Shown piece by piece: positions 11,780-24,584 of a stretch of 64,000 nucleotides of DNA (its first letter is position 1; each line of letters begins with the position of its first letter). The notes beneath the pieces were generated by a model. The model did no database searches, had not been told where the DNA came from, and was given only the letters and a program-made list of their open reading frames with translations. The position numbers and the translations under genes are program-made. This stretch comes from Valencia hispanica (taxonomy: Eukaryota > Chordata > Actinopteri > Cyprinodontiformes > Valenciidae), in assembly GCA_963556495.2 (NCBI GenBank), contig OY747713.1, positions 37,791,461 through 37,855,460 on the forward strand, in the 5' to 3' direction.

Positions 11780-13815
11780 CTAGCAGCCGCCTCCAAACTG
11801 TTGGATCGTTGTCATAAAATCCAAAGGTTCAACAACATTTCCTAACTAACTAAAGTTGTGGGTCTGATTAACAGATCCTCAATGATTTTATTCAGCATGT
11901 TTGAGAAAAAAAAATCTGCCTTCCTTAAACACACTGGGACACCAGGCAGGCACAGATTCACACACTCTGCAGGCAGTTATGGCAAAGCTTTATGTTGGAG
12001 GGAGATGAAAGCAGTTCCACTCTGAATGAAGTGCTGAGAGGAAATTTAACCATGAAGAGAGGGAAACTTATGGCCTAAAATCAGAGCTTATCAGAGATCT
12101 CCAGTACTTATCAAGTTACACAGAGTGATTTACTGGAAAATGCAACGGCAGTTCTTTTCCATAAGGGCTAAAGGTCATACCGTATCTCCATTCAGTTTGA
12201 TATTGTATTGTGATGTAAATCTACTCCCAGATTTAAAACTGTAACATTTACATTTTTGTTGTTGTGTTAAATTTACAGGCATGGATAAAGTTATGGTAAA
12301 GCTTGGGAACAAATATTTCATTGCAGTTGCATAATTTCACACATAAATAATTAGTTTCTCTTTAAAAAAACAAGAAGAACTTTTATTTTGTGAGGCTTTA
12401 TCCAGTATGGAAAAATCTAAGAATCCAGTTTAAAATGATTATTTTAATAAAACCACAGATCCCACAGTTCTTTCTGCTGCTATCAACCATTTATTTGTTG
12501 CAATTAATGGTTTAATTTTTGAGTTAATTGAAGTGCATGCAAAAAAATAATTGCGTCTAAAGGAACATTCAATTGGTAGACCTGTTAGGTTCCTTAGTTG
12601 TTTGTTTTGAGTTTGTCATTTTGACACATGACTTTGTTTCCCTTGGGTATAAAAATGTTGTGACACAGAGGTCCATTTTTCGCACATCCCATCGCACCAT
12701 TGCATATCTGCTGAGTGTTTCTAAACCATATGAATTTATGCAGCTTTAAGTTAATACCTTTCAACCTTTCAACACATCTGATACTGCAGCGTATGTAATG
12801 TAATCTCCAGTGAAGCAAGACGACCACAGATTTTTTGGATAGGTTTAAAAATTCCACAAAATCCAATGCACAATGGACAAATGTTCCACTGCCATCAATG
12901 TTATGGAAGTGCAACACAAGTATTGTAGCATAATGTTATTCATTATCATGGTAAGCAATGCATATGCTCTGTCTGCACTGATGAAGATCAGTTGTTGGTT
13001 GGAGAAATGTGTAATCTTTAACTTCCTATTTCCATTGAGTATAAATATGACAATAGACTAATTTATTTATGCCCTGGTCTAAAGGTTGGCTCAGGAACCA
13101 TTATTATATTGCAACGACAAACAGTGAGGATTGTAGAGCTGCTGTCACACTGTTTTTATGTATCTCCGAGGATTGAGAAACATGGGTTATGAAAGTGAGG
13201 AAATTGAGATTCGGTGTAACATCATATCCTGTCATGTCTTTGAGGTACTGAATAGTTAGTGTTTGCCAGGGCAGCACATTGTATCGCAAATATGTTGGCT
13301 TCACAATATCAGAGTGTAATAATTGTTGCTCAATATATTCAAATTGTTATGAACTTGCATTTTACATTCTATTGTAATATTTAGCCAGTTGGACAGTGTT
13401 TCGCTGCAGCAGATATCGGACACATTATCGCCATTTCAAGAATTTCTAACATTGTGCAAGCCTAATGTATGCTAAGATCAGTGTGGTAGATTTCAGTGTT
13501 TTGGTGTGGCATGACCAGGTATGTTTCTTTTCTGTGATGTCAGCATCTGATTAAAGTTTTATTTCTCAAAATACAGAATCAACAGAACATCTGGGAATGA
13601 AATTTCAATGCTCCATGAGCACCATCGAGTCAACATATAAATAGTCAAATTTATTAGAAAGTAGATCAGTGGCCATCAGTTCAAGACCTCATCATGCACA
13701 GGTGGGTGAATGCTTTCCATAGTGTTGCATGAATCTAAGTAATGTTATCAATAATGCAATATTTCAGTCAAATCTACATTCATTTGCAGTGATGGAAATG
13801 AATCAGTTTTAGAAT
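11780..13815. other. Intergenic, no gene recognised
   Basis: Mostly AT-rich. Two related direct segments of about 20 bases (near 12640 and 13030, sharing TTTCC, TTG and GTATAAA) flank 12640-13060 and may mark an old repeat. The short ORFs here have no domain signature. Confidence 0.4.
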
Positions 13816-13821
13816 ATGCTA

Positions 13822-13926
13822 TGACCTGTCAAGGCTGTACCCTGCCTCTCGCCCAATGACTGCTGAGGGTTGAAACCAGCCCCCTCACCAAACCCTGCAA
13901 GGATAATGGATGGATGGATGGATGGA
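13822..13926 (+). repeat. Fish interspersed repeat tail with (GGAT)n
   Basis: The segment reads TGTACCCTGCCTCTCGCCCAATGAC-like sequence and ends in GGATAATGGATGGATGGA. I recognise it as a common teleost dispersed-repeat 3' end. The same unit lies inverted inside the Tc1 copy at 18585-18870. Confidence 0.65.
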
Positions 13927-14110
13927 ATATGCTACTGCAGTAAAACCGTAATTTATTTTAAAGCTTTTATCTCAGTATTTTAGCCAGCTGTCAAAAAATT
14001 TCTCCATGCCTGTAATTTTAGCATTTACTGGCCCAAAATGTAACAGACTTAATCAAGGGTGTTTTCTTGGGCAGTTTCAGTCCAAACTTTAATGTACCTG
14101 TAAGCAAAGC

Positions 14111-14147
14111 CTCTCTCTCTCTCTCACACTCTCACACTCTCACACAC

Positions 14148-14229
<82 letters not shown>

Positions 14230-14240
14230 ACACCCAAACA
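14111..14240. repeat. (CT)n/(CA)n compound microsatellite
   Basis: CT units pass into CA with CCCCCACCC interruptions. Open frames through it are repeat artefacts. Confidence 0.95.
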
Positions 14241-14339
14241 CACCCACCCTATGTAGCACACCCTTTAATCTTTAATGACATAGTGTTGATGGAGTAATCT
14301 TGACCTCCACGTTGCATGCTGGCACATACACAAACACAA

Positions 14340-14600
14340 CATTCTTGTTTTGCTAGTAGTGGTGAGGACGTTTATTGACTTCCATTCATTTTAGTGACTG
14401 AATTATGGCTAACCCAGACTCTTTTCCTAACCCTAACCATTACCGATCTACTCCTAACCCTAGTCTTAACTAAACCTTAGTTCACACCGTACCTCACAAA
14501 CTAACCAGTAGGCTTCAGTTACACTGTCAGAAAGTACGGACCAAGCAAAATGTTCTCACTTTGTAATAAATGGTCCTCACTTTACAGGTGAAAATCTTGA
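14340..14600. repeat. Interspersed repeat with CCTAACCCTAACC motif
   Basis: Contains TCCTAACCCTAACC, CTCCTAACCCTAG and a TCTCACTTTGTAATAAATGGTCC end, a pattern I know from dispersed fish repeats. CA arrays flank both sides. The CCCTAA hexamers are too few and irregular to be an interstitial telomere. Confidence 0.45.
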
Positions 14601-14640
14601 AAGGGTAAAAAACAGTGTTCAGTTTGAATTCTAGACAGGA

Positions 14641-14763
<123 letters not shown>

Positions 14764-14859
14764 TAAGCACAAACACACACACCAACCAACCGTCTAAATC
14801 AGCTCCTTTCTACAACATGTCGGTTGTGTCTCTTAGTCTCTCAGCGTTCCTACAGATTG

Positions 14860-15230
14860 GTGACTTCCCTGGTTCCACTTGCTGACAATAGGCAGGTCCT
14901 ACCCAGAGCTAAGCAAAGCTGGCCGACCATTGTCCCGGCTGAAAGCCCAGTTATTCATTGCTAGCAAGTTAAAGAGCTGACCCTGGTGTAACACCGACGG
15001 AGCGGGCCGACAACACTGGGACCCTTTGTCTCTGCCCTGCCTCGCCTCTGATCAGCCTGTAATGAAGTGAGAGCTCTGTTGAAAATTTACAGCCTCTCGC
15101 CCCTCTTCTCCCTTTCATCCTTCTCTCGGCCTTGTCTTCAATTTTAGTATTTTTCTTTTTTTCACATAACGGACATCGTTGTAAAGTGTCCTCCTCCCTC
15201 CTTTCGCCACCTTTACAATGAGAAAGCTGA
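14860..15230. promoter_or_regulatory. Candidate conserved non-coding block
   Basis: Dense unique sequence, including GCCCAGTTATTCATTGCTAGC, TGATCAGCCTGTAATGAAG and AATTTACAGCC, with no transposon or ORF signature. It has the look of a developmental enhancer. Function is inferred from its setting beside an Iroquois gene. Confidence 0.3.
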
Positions 15231-15304
15231 CGGTACGAGATGGGTCATTGCTTTCCTCTCAATGGATCCCTGCTGTTTTCCCCTCAACTCCCAAATACCC
15301 CCTT

Positions 15305-15322
15305 CCCCCCCCCCCCCCCCCC
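15305..15322. repeat. Poly-C tract
   Basis: A homopolymer of 18 C. Flanking ORFs on both strands are its artefacts. Confidence 0.95.
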
Positions 15323-15724
15323 TACATTCGAAGTTATGCTTTTCTCCTGTTTGGGTGCCGGGCTTTCGGCGCTCCTTGGAGGTCCAAATAGAGACAAAAA
15401 AAAGACACTCACATGGAGAGCAAGTCAGGCATCCTGAATGAATCACCTCCTGCTGCTGCCATGATGGCGAGTTAAACGCTCTAAATGCTGCACAACATTG
15501 AATCATTAGCTCACTTTTATTTCAAACAGTTCTCTATTTAAAGCGTGCTGAGGTTTGATGCAAAAATGTTCCAAGATCTCAGCAATACTGAAATACTGTT
15601 TTGGCTTCGCCAAATTTTGTTATCATTATTATTGTTTTTGCTTTTCAATCTGAACTAGGTGGTGGATTTCTATGAAGCACAGATGGACTCGGTGTAATAA
15701 ATCCTTTCCTTGAAATGCCTGTGC

Positions 15725-15763
<39 letters not shown>
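15725..15763. repeat. (GT)n microsatellite
   Basis: About 19 GT units. A purine-rich, G-rich run follows at 15870-15930. Confidence 0.95.
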
Positions 15764-15764
<1 letters not shown>

Positions 15765-15974
15765 TATCCCTGGGTAAATTGTTTCCTCTAGGCTTTGAGA
15801 GGTGGGCATTCAACAGCCTGCCAAAAGAGCTATAGGCGATAATTAAATGATTCCACGCTTGAAAGGAGAAAGAAACACAGAGAGAGAAAGAGTGGGGGTG
15901 AGGGGGGGGGGGTGGCGGGGGGAGAGGGGGGCATGCAGGAAGAGAGTGTGTGGAACAGAGAGACGTAGATCCAG

Positions 15975-16130
15975 AGAGAGAGGTCTTTGCCACAGTGTGG
16001 GATGCTATCAGCCTCTGTTGGCTTATACACACTGTGGATCCAAATGCAGCCTGCAGCCGGGGCGCAGATAAAGAAACATCATTAGTCAGCTACGGCCGAA
16101 GAGTCTGGCTTTCAACCGCCAAACAAATAC
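15975..16130. promoter_or_regulatory. Candidate conserved non-coding block
   Basis: Complex sequence with GATAAAGAAACATCATTAGTCAG and GCAGCCTGCAGCC. There is no coding signature, and regulatory function is inferred only. Confidence 0.2.
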
Positions 16131-16329
16131 GTTTGACTCCAGCTTTCAGTTGTTCTTTACCTTTATTTTTGATCTGGTTTTACGGTTCAAGACAGCAGCA
16201 CCACAGTAATCGAGGTTCTAGCCTGGCCGAAAGGCAGCACAGATACAGAGTAGCGTTGCTCATGTTTTGCATTTGGAATCCCTTTCACTTTGCGTTTATT
16301 CTGTATATAAGCTATATCAGTGGCTCTGA

Positions 16330-16830
16330 AAAGTCTACACACCTCTGTTAAAGTGTGTTTTTCTCAAATGAAAAATAAGAGCATGACAGATCATTTTAAA
16401 TTTTTTTCCACGTCTGACAATTTCCTTACAATTCAACAACAACAAAAAACAACTAACTAACCCATAACTCATAAAAAAACAAGATGGAAACATGTCAAGA
16501 AGGCTTTTAAGAGGCTAACAGCAATATCGAAGGAGCTAAAAGAATGTCTGGAAGGACTCTTATGTTCTACAAATGACAATCTTGTCAAATTTTTCCACAT
16601 GTCTGGATGTAAGGAGTAAAGGTAAAGATAACAACGAGGTCAAGAGAACGTGTTACAGTCTGAGTAAACAAACCTCAGACAATAATTTCATTGTGTAAGT
16701 TTGGGGGGGGGGGGGACCACTGCACATCACTGAAAACACACCAGTGAATGTCATCTAAATCCTGTGAGAAATGCCATTGAGTCCAAGTATAAATCCACAT
16801 CAACAAAAAAGTGACTTTTCAGTGACTAGG
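16330..16830 (+). mobile_element. Tc1-like remnant (family D)
   Basis: Starts with AAAAGTCTACACACCTCTGTTAAAGTG-type sequence, which I recognise as the end of a fish Tc1 family. Leader and transposase debris follow (GCTAAAAGAATGTCTGGAAGG at about 16535). No frame is maintained, and the right end is unclear. Confidence 0.6.
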
Positions 16831-17467
16831 TTAGATTGAAATCCTTTTATAAGGTGGTCAAGACTTTATTCGCAAGTCACAATTACATAATACGCCTCAA
16901 TAATTATAAAAATGTTCTAGCGAGACCCTTTTAGCTCCCCCTGTAGGTAACTGGGAGAATCTTCAATCCGCCATCATTAAATATGTTTGGGTTAGAATCA
17001 ATTAATTCTGATTTAATTCATTAAAAGCCCTTTTTACCTTAGTTTAAACTCAAACTAAAAGTATCTTTGTGAGAATTAGAAGAGAATGAAGAGTGATGTT
17101 TATAATTTTGGAGCTTATGCATGTTATAACCTTCCCAGGTACCTCCATCATTTTACATTTGCATCTCAGGGGCACTTTAAAGGCTTATGAGGTGCCATGG
17201 GATCAATTGCTGAAACATCTTCCACTTCATGAGCTCGGAATTAGTAGAGGGAGGTCAAGGGGCAGTGTGTTACTGCTGGTTTTTTTTCTTCTTTCTTTTT
17301 TTACTTAAATCTAGGTAGGAAGACCTTTATTTGGCTACAAGATGAAGCACACCCTTGACTGAGACAAGACAATGACTGGATAATGTTCTTCTGGCTTCCC
17401 ATAACTTAGACCACCTGGCCAAATTCATCTGAGCTACTTTCTCCAGACAGATTTATGCAGCTATGTG
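16831..17467. other. Intergenic, no gene recognised
   Basis: It may include more debris of the family D element. No domain or terminal repeat is visible. Confidence 0.4.
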
Positions 17468-18161
17468 TACAGTGTTGTGAAAAAAATTGCTCCCTTAAAT
17501 ATTTATTCACCTTAATGCTATTGATCGATAAACTTTTTTAATATCAGCTAAAGAAAATTTGAGTAAATACAAAATGCAAATTTCAAATGATGAATTTATT
17601 GATTAAGGGGAAAAAGGTGATCTAAACTGGCCCTATTTAAATAACTAACCGCCGCCTTGTTAAATCCTAATTAAACTGTGAGTTCATTTTCTAAGCCACA
17701 CACAGATCCAATCACTGCCAGAACTGCAGAATTAATGAAACGCCTAAATTGTAATTTAAGTAGGCTAAAAGTTCTGAAAAAGCAACACATCATGTCCTGG
17801 TCTAATGAAATTCAAGAGCATATCAGAAACAAATTCACTGAGATCTACACTGTAAGTATGGAAAGGGTTACAAAATATTCCCTAAAGCTTTTGGGACTCC
17901 AGCATCCACAAATGATGAAAACATGGAACAGTAGGGAAGCTTCCTGAGATTGGCAAATTACTGCAAGAGTGCATTTGTGACTCATTCAGAAGATCATAAA
18001 ACAATCCAAATCAAAATATGAAGCACTGCAGATCTCACTTACCTCATAAGGTGAAAGGTTGTTATCCAACAGTAAGACAGACTGGGCAAAAATAGTATTC
18101 AGGGGTTGATTAATCACCAAAAAACTGATGCTGGCCAAAAAGAACACAAAGACCCACTTGC

Positions 18162-18188
18162 AAAAAAAAAAAAAAAAAAAAAAAAAAA
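18162..18188. repeat. Poly-A tract
   Basis: Homopolymer A inside the family B Tc1 remnant. Confidence 0.95.
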
Positions 18189-18584
18189 CACAAGAAAACT
18201 CTTTATGATTCCAAGACTGTTTGGAAGGTGTGCACGCAGTTACATCTGGTGGAAAAGTTACAGGATTTCACTGAAATAAAAAGCATCAGACCTACAGTCA
18301 AACATGTGGTGGTAATGGTCTGGGGCTGCTTTGCTGTATTGGGACCCAGATGACTTGCTGCAGTTGACAAAATCATGAATTCTGCACTCTTGTGCTTCTT
18401 GCTGAAGCAGGATTGGATTGAAAGCGCACTGATTTGAGACAGTTCTTCCTCTGAAGTGAAGACTTATGGCCAGTTATTGTGCGGGAAAGGGTGCGCCATT
18501 TGTTAGATTTAGGGGACATTACATTTTTTACATTCGGTCATGTTGTTTTGGATAGATTCTTTCTCTTATGAAATTAGATCCATC

Positions 18585-18870
18585 CATCTATTTTCTATAC
18601 CGTTTATCCCTGCAGGGTTGCAGGGGTGCTGGTGTCTATCTCCATCAGGCGAGAGCCAGGCTACGCCCTGGACAGGTCGCCCGTCCATTGTAGAGGAACA
18701 TAGAGACACACATGACAAACACGCATGCACGCACACAAACACTCACTTCTAAAGACAATTTAGACAGACCAAATAACCCAAGAGTCATGTTTCTGGGCTG
18801 TGGGAGGAAACCAGGGTACCCGGAGGGAACCCACACATGCCCAGAGAGAACATGCAAACATTTGAAAAGT
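18585..18870 (-). repeat. Fish interspersed repeat nested in Tc1
   Basis: Contains CATCTATTTTCTATACCG, CCCTGGACAGGTCGCC, GACAATTTAGACAG, CTGTGGGAGGAAACC and GAGAACATGCAAA in the order typical of a widespread teleost repeat. It is inverted relative to 13822-13926. It sits between halves of the Tc1 copy, so it inserted later. Confidence 0.75.
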
Positions 18871-19009
18871 ACCTTTTTTTATTTTCTCAGTTTGTCATCG
18901 TCTGATACCAAAAATAGTTTTATGATCTGAAACAAGTTAGCGTGATTTTTAAAAAAAGGAAAAAACTGAAGAAATATGTCCCAGGCAAATACTTATTTAC
19001 AGCAGTGTA

Positions 19010-20290
19010 TTTATTTTCTTTATTAAACTATTGCTGGGCGGATCAGTGAGAATTGACCAAATCTCTGAAAATTAAAAAGCATATTTACTTAGAAGACTGC
19101 ATATATGTTATTGTTGATGTTGATGAAGTAAATTATCTACATTAAAATAAACGGAGATATTATTTACAGATGTGGAGAGCTGCCTTCCATATAAAAGAAA
19201 AATAGAACAACATAACATGAATTTTATTATGTTCTAACAATATACTCCTCACATTTGAACAGCATAATATCATGTTATTACAGTATTTATGTACATATTT
19301 ATTACATTATAACAATAAACTTGTCATGTTCTTACAGAATAATATTTATCTTGTTACGTGCAAACTTGAAATATATTAGAACATATTTTTGTTCACCTTT
19401 TAATATAATGAAGTTGATGATATTGCACAAAAGCGACTTGGAAAATGCCTCATCAATTGAAACTGATTAAGTTCTGTTTCATGCTTGGATAGTTTCATGG
19501 AGAGATATGGGTGTTATTCAGCATTTTGCACAGTATCGTAATAATCATGCATACACTGTGAAGAAACTTAAAACACATGGAGTTGTACAGGAGGAACAAT
19601 GTATCTGATCTGACTAAGGAGGCAGCATTTCTCACTGATGACCGTGTGGGATGGTTGTGTTGTTACGCAGAATATCGTGAGACATTCACAGAAATATCGG
19701 CCAAGACAAAATTGGCCATAAATGACCACAAATGAATGTGGCATCTTGATGACAAACCAACCCCCTTTGAATATGTCTAAATGTATAGATTGGTGGCATA
19801 TCTGAATGTGAAAAATTCTATGTTCTTACAAGAAAACTTATTCTAATAATATCTTTTTGACATTTGCAGAAAAACTGCAACATTCATACGACATGATACT
19901 TTTTATAAGAACATGATATTATATTGTAGAAATATGAAAACTGTGTTAGAACAATTAAGTTTTCAACTAATAACGTGATTTAGCTGTATTTTTCTTTTGC
20001 CTGGCATGGTGTCAGCTCTATGCTTCCGTGAAAGTGATAAAGGAAACAAATTGTTAAGGAAATGCTATTCTTTAAAAAGATTTATGTCAGCTTTTGTTGC
20101 AAAGTTTTGTTATGTTCTCTAAACCATGAGGGAGTGTGTTTCAAAATAGGACTAGCTCCACTAAACATGTTTTATCATGCTCTTGAATATTTTAAAGTGC
20201 ACAGTTGTGACATATTCCTGATCAGAAAAGTACAAGTTTTGTTTATTACTAAAGTCACCTTTTGCTATTTTAGTCGATAAGCACAAACAC
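19010..20290. other. AT-rich DNA with ATGTTCT-type motifs
   Basis: Recurrent CATGTTNTTA and TATGTTCTAAC motifs at 19210-19390 face AAGAACATGATATTATA at about 19906. This hints at an old inverted-repeat element of about 750 bases, but neither ends nor a coding region could be fixed. Confidence 0.3.
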
Positions 20291-20339
20291 TGAAGGTCTT
20301 CAAAGTTTTCATTGAAAGATGCAATATTTGATGCGTGAG

Positions 20340-21060
20340 GTGCAATATTTCAGCCGAAGGTAACTGGAATCATACATAAAGCACACATTCCCTCTTTCTC
20401 CACTTCTCCCATTTCATCTCTGCCTCCCAGAGAAATCCATTTGTTTAGTATATGCTCATTTACATTTCTCCAACTGCCAGTCACAGCCAGATGCACACAG
20501 AGTAGTTTGTGCTGCATGTGCCAATTTTTCGAGACTTGGAGCATTCAGTTCCCATCACTTGACACTTCCAGTTGCTCAGGTTTCCAGAAAAAAAAAAAGG
20601 CTCCTCTCTCTGTCTCTGCCTCCTTTCTGGTTCAGTGTGACAGTAGGTGTTGCATACTAATGTGGTGAGAGTCTCGGGGGGCGAGATGAGGAAGTCCTCT
20701 CCCATTACTCGGTGCCCACCAGCTGGGCAGGGGCAAGGGCTACAGCAGTCAGACAGATGGTACTGTCACCCCCTGCTCTCTTTTTCTTTCTCTCTCTCGC
20801 ACACGCACACACGCACACACACAGAAAATGGTGCAACAGCGAGGAGGAAGTCATTAGCCGGGAGAACCACAAGCTTCCTTATTGAACGGAGGAAGAAGAG
20901 GACAGAGGAAGATTTGAACGGAGAAAGGTTTCATCCTAAACTCACTTCTGCTAAGGCAATCTGTCATGGTTGAAGTAATTGCCCCCCGTCTTGGGCGTAT
21001 GAAGTGATCCGTCAGCGGCCATTGCATTGCTCCTTTAGCTGTTGCTCTCACACGCAAACC
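20340..21060. promoter_or_regulatory. Candidate regulatory block
   Basis: Mostly unique sequence with a short CACACG repeat. Features include TTTAGTATATGCTCATTTACAT (an octamer-like ATGCTCAT) near 20446. The overlapping ORFs have no family signature. Weak candidate only. Confidence 0.2.
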
Positions 21061-21574
21061 CATACTTTCTCTCACACACACCAACAGACTGTCACAAAAT
21101 CTGTGACCCTCCTTGACACCCCAACAAAGACCCAGGAAGCTGTGACATCTTGAATAAACTGCTCTTCGCAGAAGGGTAAAAAAACATGGAAGAAGATCCA
21201 CACCGAATCTGTCTGTGCAGGGAAGAGAAGTGAGAGTGTGTCTCTGTTTTAACAGTAAGAGGAGAGAGAGAGCCTGGTCCTCATTAGATCAACGGGGTCC
21301 GCTGTTACACTGTAGGTTATATGACCTGAAGCCTTGTGTTGAATGAGAAAACAAAGGACGAAGGAGAGGTTTGAGTGTTCTTTAAGTGTTGCTGCTGGAC
21401 TAATATTTGTCCAAGTGGTGAAAGAAGCGATTATCTGCTGTTCAGTTCGCCTAAAATATTTGTCAAGGTGCTAAAAAGTATTTTTCATCAGCAGGGCAAG
21501 TGAACTGTTACTTTTCTCGCAAATAATCAGTTTAACAGTTCAACAATGCAATCTGATCATAGCAAGGTCACTTA

Positions 21575-22810
21575 CACAGTGCTGTGAAAAAGTGTTTGCC
21601 ACGATTTTCTTCTATGTTTGTGTTTTTGTCATTCAGATTAAAAAACAAAAACAAATGTTAGGGTCAGAAAAAGATAACCAGTGCACATAGAAAAACTGAT
21701 TTTCAAAATGAAAATGATTGTTTCATTGGGCAACTGTGGCTCAGTGGGTAGAGTAGTTGTCTTGCAATTGGAGGGTTGTAGGTTCAATTCTAGTTTTCTC
21801 ATGTCAGTGTACCCCTGGGCAAGGCACTTAACACCAAGTTGCCTGCTGCGCTTTGTATTGGTGTATGAATGTATGCTTACGACTGGGTGAATGTGGCTCC
21901 AGTGTAAAGCACTTTGAGATGTCAGCATGACTAGAAAAGTGCTATATAAGTTCAGTCCATTTACCATCATTTCATTTCTGAAGGGGGAAAAAAGCTTTCC
22001 AATCACCCTGGCTCTATGTGTTACGTATCTAAGTATTGCCCTCCAAACCTTGTAACTAATTCTGCCAAACTTGGCAACAACTGTCATTAAGCTTTTGCAA
22101 TAACTGGTAATACATCTTTTATATCCTTCTGGAGGAATTTTGGCCTATTCTTCTTTGCAGAACTGCTTTAATTCAACCCCATTGTAGGGTTTTTAGGCAG
22201 TCTGTTTAGGGTCACACCACATGATATCCATCAGACACTTCCAAATCCTTAATTTTTGTTGTTGGTCTTGGTTTTTATATTTGCCAGAGGTGAGCCTGCT
22301 GGTGTACCTTTGCGTGTCCTGCTGCATAACCAAAGGGATCTCCAGCATAAACTGATGGCCAGACGTTCTGCTTGAGGATTTTCTTGTTAGAGAGCTGGTC
22401 CTGAGGCAGCAAAGCAGCCCCAGACCATCTCACCACCACCACCACCATCATGTTTGACTAAAATCATGTATTAGTTTTAAACCAGATGTGACGGGATGCA
22501 GACCTTCCAAAAAGTCATACATTTGTCAAATCAATCAACAGAATATTTTACAAAAATGTGAGATGGACTTTTGTGTTCTTTTTGGTTGGCAATGACTTTT
22601 GGCTTTGTAGCTCTTACATTAATGAGATTTTTGGCCAGTACATTTCTTATTGTTGTTATCATGAATACCAACCGTAATCGGGGCAAGTGAGGTCTGCAGT
22701 GGTTTACGTGTTCTTTGTTCTTCTGTAACATCCTGGATGCATTTGCAAGTAAGTGCATAGCATCAAAAACAAACTCCTTGTCCACAAAAGCAGTTTGACC
22801 TAAACTAACA
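21575..22810 (-). mobile_element. Tc1-like remnant (family B), minus strand
   Basis: The terminal segment ACAGTGCTGTGAAAAAGTGTT at about 21577 matches the left end at 17470. Inner parts (CTTCTGGAGGAATTTTGGCC at about 22128, AGCAGCCCCAGACCATC at about 22410 followed by CACCACCACC) are the antisense of transposase and leader. A SINE interrupts it at 21728-21967. No frame is intact. Confidence 0.75.
21728..21967 (+). mobile_element. tRNA-derived SINE nested in Tc1
   Basis: The head GGGCAACTGTGGCTCAGTGG resembles a tRNA 5' half and contains an A-box-like TGGCTCAGTGGGTAGAG. The B-box GGTTCAATTC is at 21781-21790. The tail (AAGCACTTTGAGA, then AAAGTGCTATATAAGTTCAG and CCATTTACC) is typical of a common teleost SINE. 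It is inserted in a family B Tc1 copy. Confidence 0.8.
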
Positions 22811-23655
22811 TCATGGACTCTTGCATTTACAACATTTTAAGTCAGACCTAATATACTTTTTATCACCACTGGTATTATCTGTGTGATGGTTGAGGTAAAA
22901 ATGAAAATTTGAAGTTGATCTACCACAGTTATGCATCCAAGCTGCCAATAAAGACAGGCCTAGAGTTGAGTTGATTAACGTTTGTGAAGTGGGGAGCTCC
23001 AGTCTAACCAGGGGTCCTGGTGTCCTGGTGTCCTTTGCAGTCTAGTAATACCTTTTTAGAGGAGCAAAGATACATTTCTGTTGGACATGGCTAACTTGAT
23101 TTGTCTATGAGGAAAAAAACCAAAGGCAGCGCAAAAAAGAAATTATTTGTTTAAATGCCACAGAAACGAAGCAATGAAAAAGGCGTATGTCTTTCCATAA
23201 ACTAAATAGTGATGTGAGCATCCGTAAAGACCATGTGGTGATGATACAGGATGCTTGTATGGACCAATCAAATTAATGTTCTACAAATGTTAACTGTGGG
23301 AGGGGTGACTGCTTGGTCAATTGTGGGCTAGGAAACCTTCATCCTGACACTTTTATTGATAGTACTTTGACAAAAAAAGACACTTAATTGTTGTTACTGG
23401 GCAAGTGCAATGTTCACAGCAACAAGACTGTCTGTATTCAAAGACCTCTTGATTTAATTGTACCACAAACACAGGTTAGTGGTTTTGACTTAGCCTCCAA
23501 AATCACCAGATACAAGTTAGCATTTGTCCCTTGAAAAAGAGATTTTGAATCTCAATGGTATCATTTACTGGTAAAGTGAAGGTAAAAAAATAAATTGTGT
23601 GAGATCCAGATGAACTAAGCAAATCTAGAAACAGCCCATCTTACAACTTCCAGCA
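22811..23655. other. Intergenic, no gene recognised
   Basis: AT-rich, with no domain, RNA or terminal repeat seen. Confidence 0.45.
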
Positions 23656-23897
23656 TTTACAGTCGCAAGAGTATTGAAATCCCTCATTCATATTTTGCTA
23701 TGTTACAACCTATCAACGTACTTTAAAGGTATTTTCTGTGATAGAACGTATGCATCATTTTGAAGTTTAGAAAAAAAAGTATGAATAGTTTTTTCGCAGA
23801 AAAAATATCTGAAAAGTGTGACTGCTTTTCTGTTAAGGCCCCCCCTTAGGTTTGTACTTTGATTGGCCCATCTAACACATGAATTTACTTTAATTCA

Positions 23898-24228
23898 GGG
23901 GCAACTGTGGCACAGGAGTTAGGAGTTCGTCTTGTAACTGGAGGGTTCGAGCCCCTGCTCTGTCTGTCTTAGTCGTTGTGTCCTTGGGCAAGACACTTCA
24001 CCCTTCTGCCTACTGGTGGTGGTCAGAGGGCCCAGTGTCGCCAGTGCTCCACAGCCTCACTTATGTCAGTGTGCCCCAGGGCAGCTGTGGCTACAGCTTA
24101 TCATCACCAGTGTGTGAATGTGTGCGTGAATGGGTGAATGTCTGAATGTAGTGTGAAGCGCCTTGGGGTCTTCAGGGACTAAATAAAGCGCTATACAAGT
24201 ACGGGTCATTTACCATTTTTACCATTTA
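23898..24228 (+). mobile_element. tRNA-derived SINE nested in Tc1
   Basis: The head GGGGCAACTGTGGCACAGG has a B-box-like GGTTCGAGC at 23944. The body has CTTGGGCAAGACACTTCACC, and the 3' end has AGCGCTATACAAG and CATTTACC. It is longer than the other two SINEs and looks younger, since its B-box is intact. Confidence 0.8.
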
Positions 24229-24346
24229 ATCCCAACCATTCCCTTGAAACTCTTGCTGTATGGTCAATGTTGTTTTCCTGCAAGATGGTGAAACTCTGCA
24301 CCAATCTCAGGTCATTTGCTTTGGCTGTCTTGTATTTATATGAAGA

Positions 24347-24584
24347 ATGGATTGGATTTATACAGTATTTTTCTAGTCGTACTGACCACTTAAAGCACTT
24401 TACAATATAGCCACATTCATCCATTCACATGCGCAAACATTCATACACTGATACGTAGATCATATGCAATTTGGGAAGTGCCTTACCTCGTGGTACAACT
24501 ACATATGACAGAAGGAAGCTGGAATTGAACCTTAACCTTCTGACTGCAAGAGAACTTCTCTACCCACTAAACCACAGTCACCCC
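24347..24584 (-). mobile_element. tRNA-derived SINE, minus strand, nested in Tc1
   Basis: Read on the minus strand it starts GGGGTGACTGTGGTTTAGTG. It has a B-box-like GGTTCAATTCC and ends with an AAAGTGCTTT, GACTAGAAAAATACTGTATAA tail. It is the inverse of the 21728-21967 type. Confidence 0.75.

Larger units (their letters stand above)
17470..19007 (+). mobile_element. Tc1-like remnant (family B) with inserted repeat
   Basis: The left end CAGTGTTGTGAAAAAAATTGC follows TA at 17468-17469. The right end is a weak inverse ending CAGTG before TA at 19008-19009. Transposase debris includes AAACATGTGGTGGTAATGGTCTGG at about 18300 (KHGGGNGLG-like in intact copies). A fish repeat fragment (18585-18870) and an A27 tract (18162-18188) interrupt it. 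No coding frame survives. Confidence 0.7.

Noticed and set aside
14430..14480. Interstitial telomeric repeat
   Set aside because: Only a few irregular CCTAACCC units, part of a dispersed repeat.
21738..21795. Possible true tRNA gene
   Set aside because: It has A- and B-box-like sequences but no cloverleaf with a full acceptor stem, and it continues into a SINE body.
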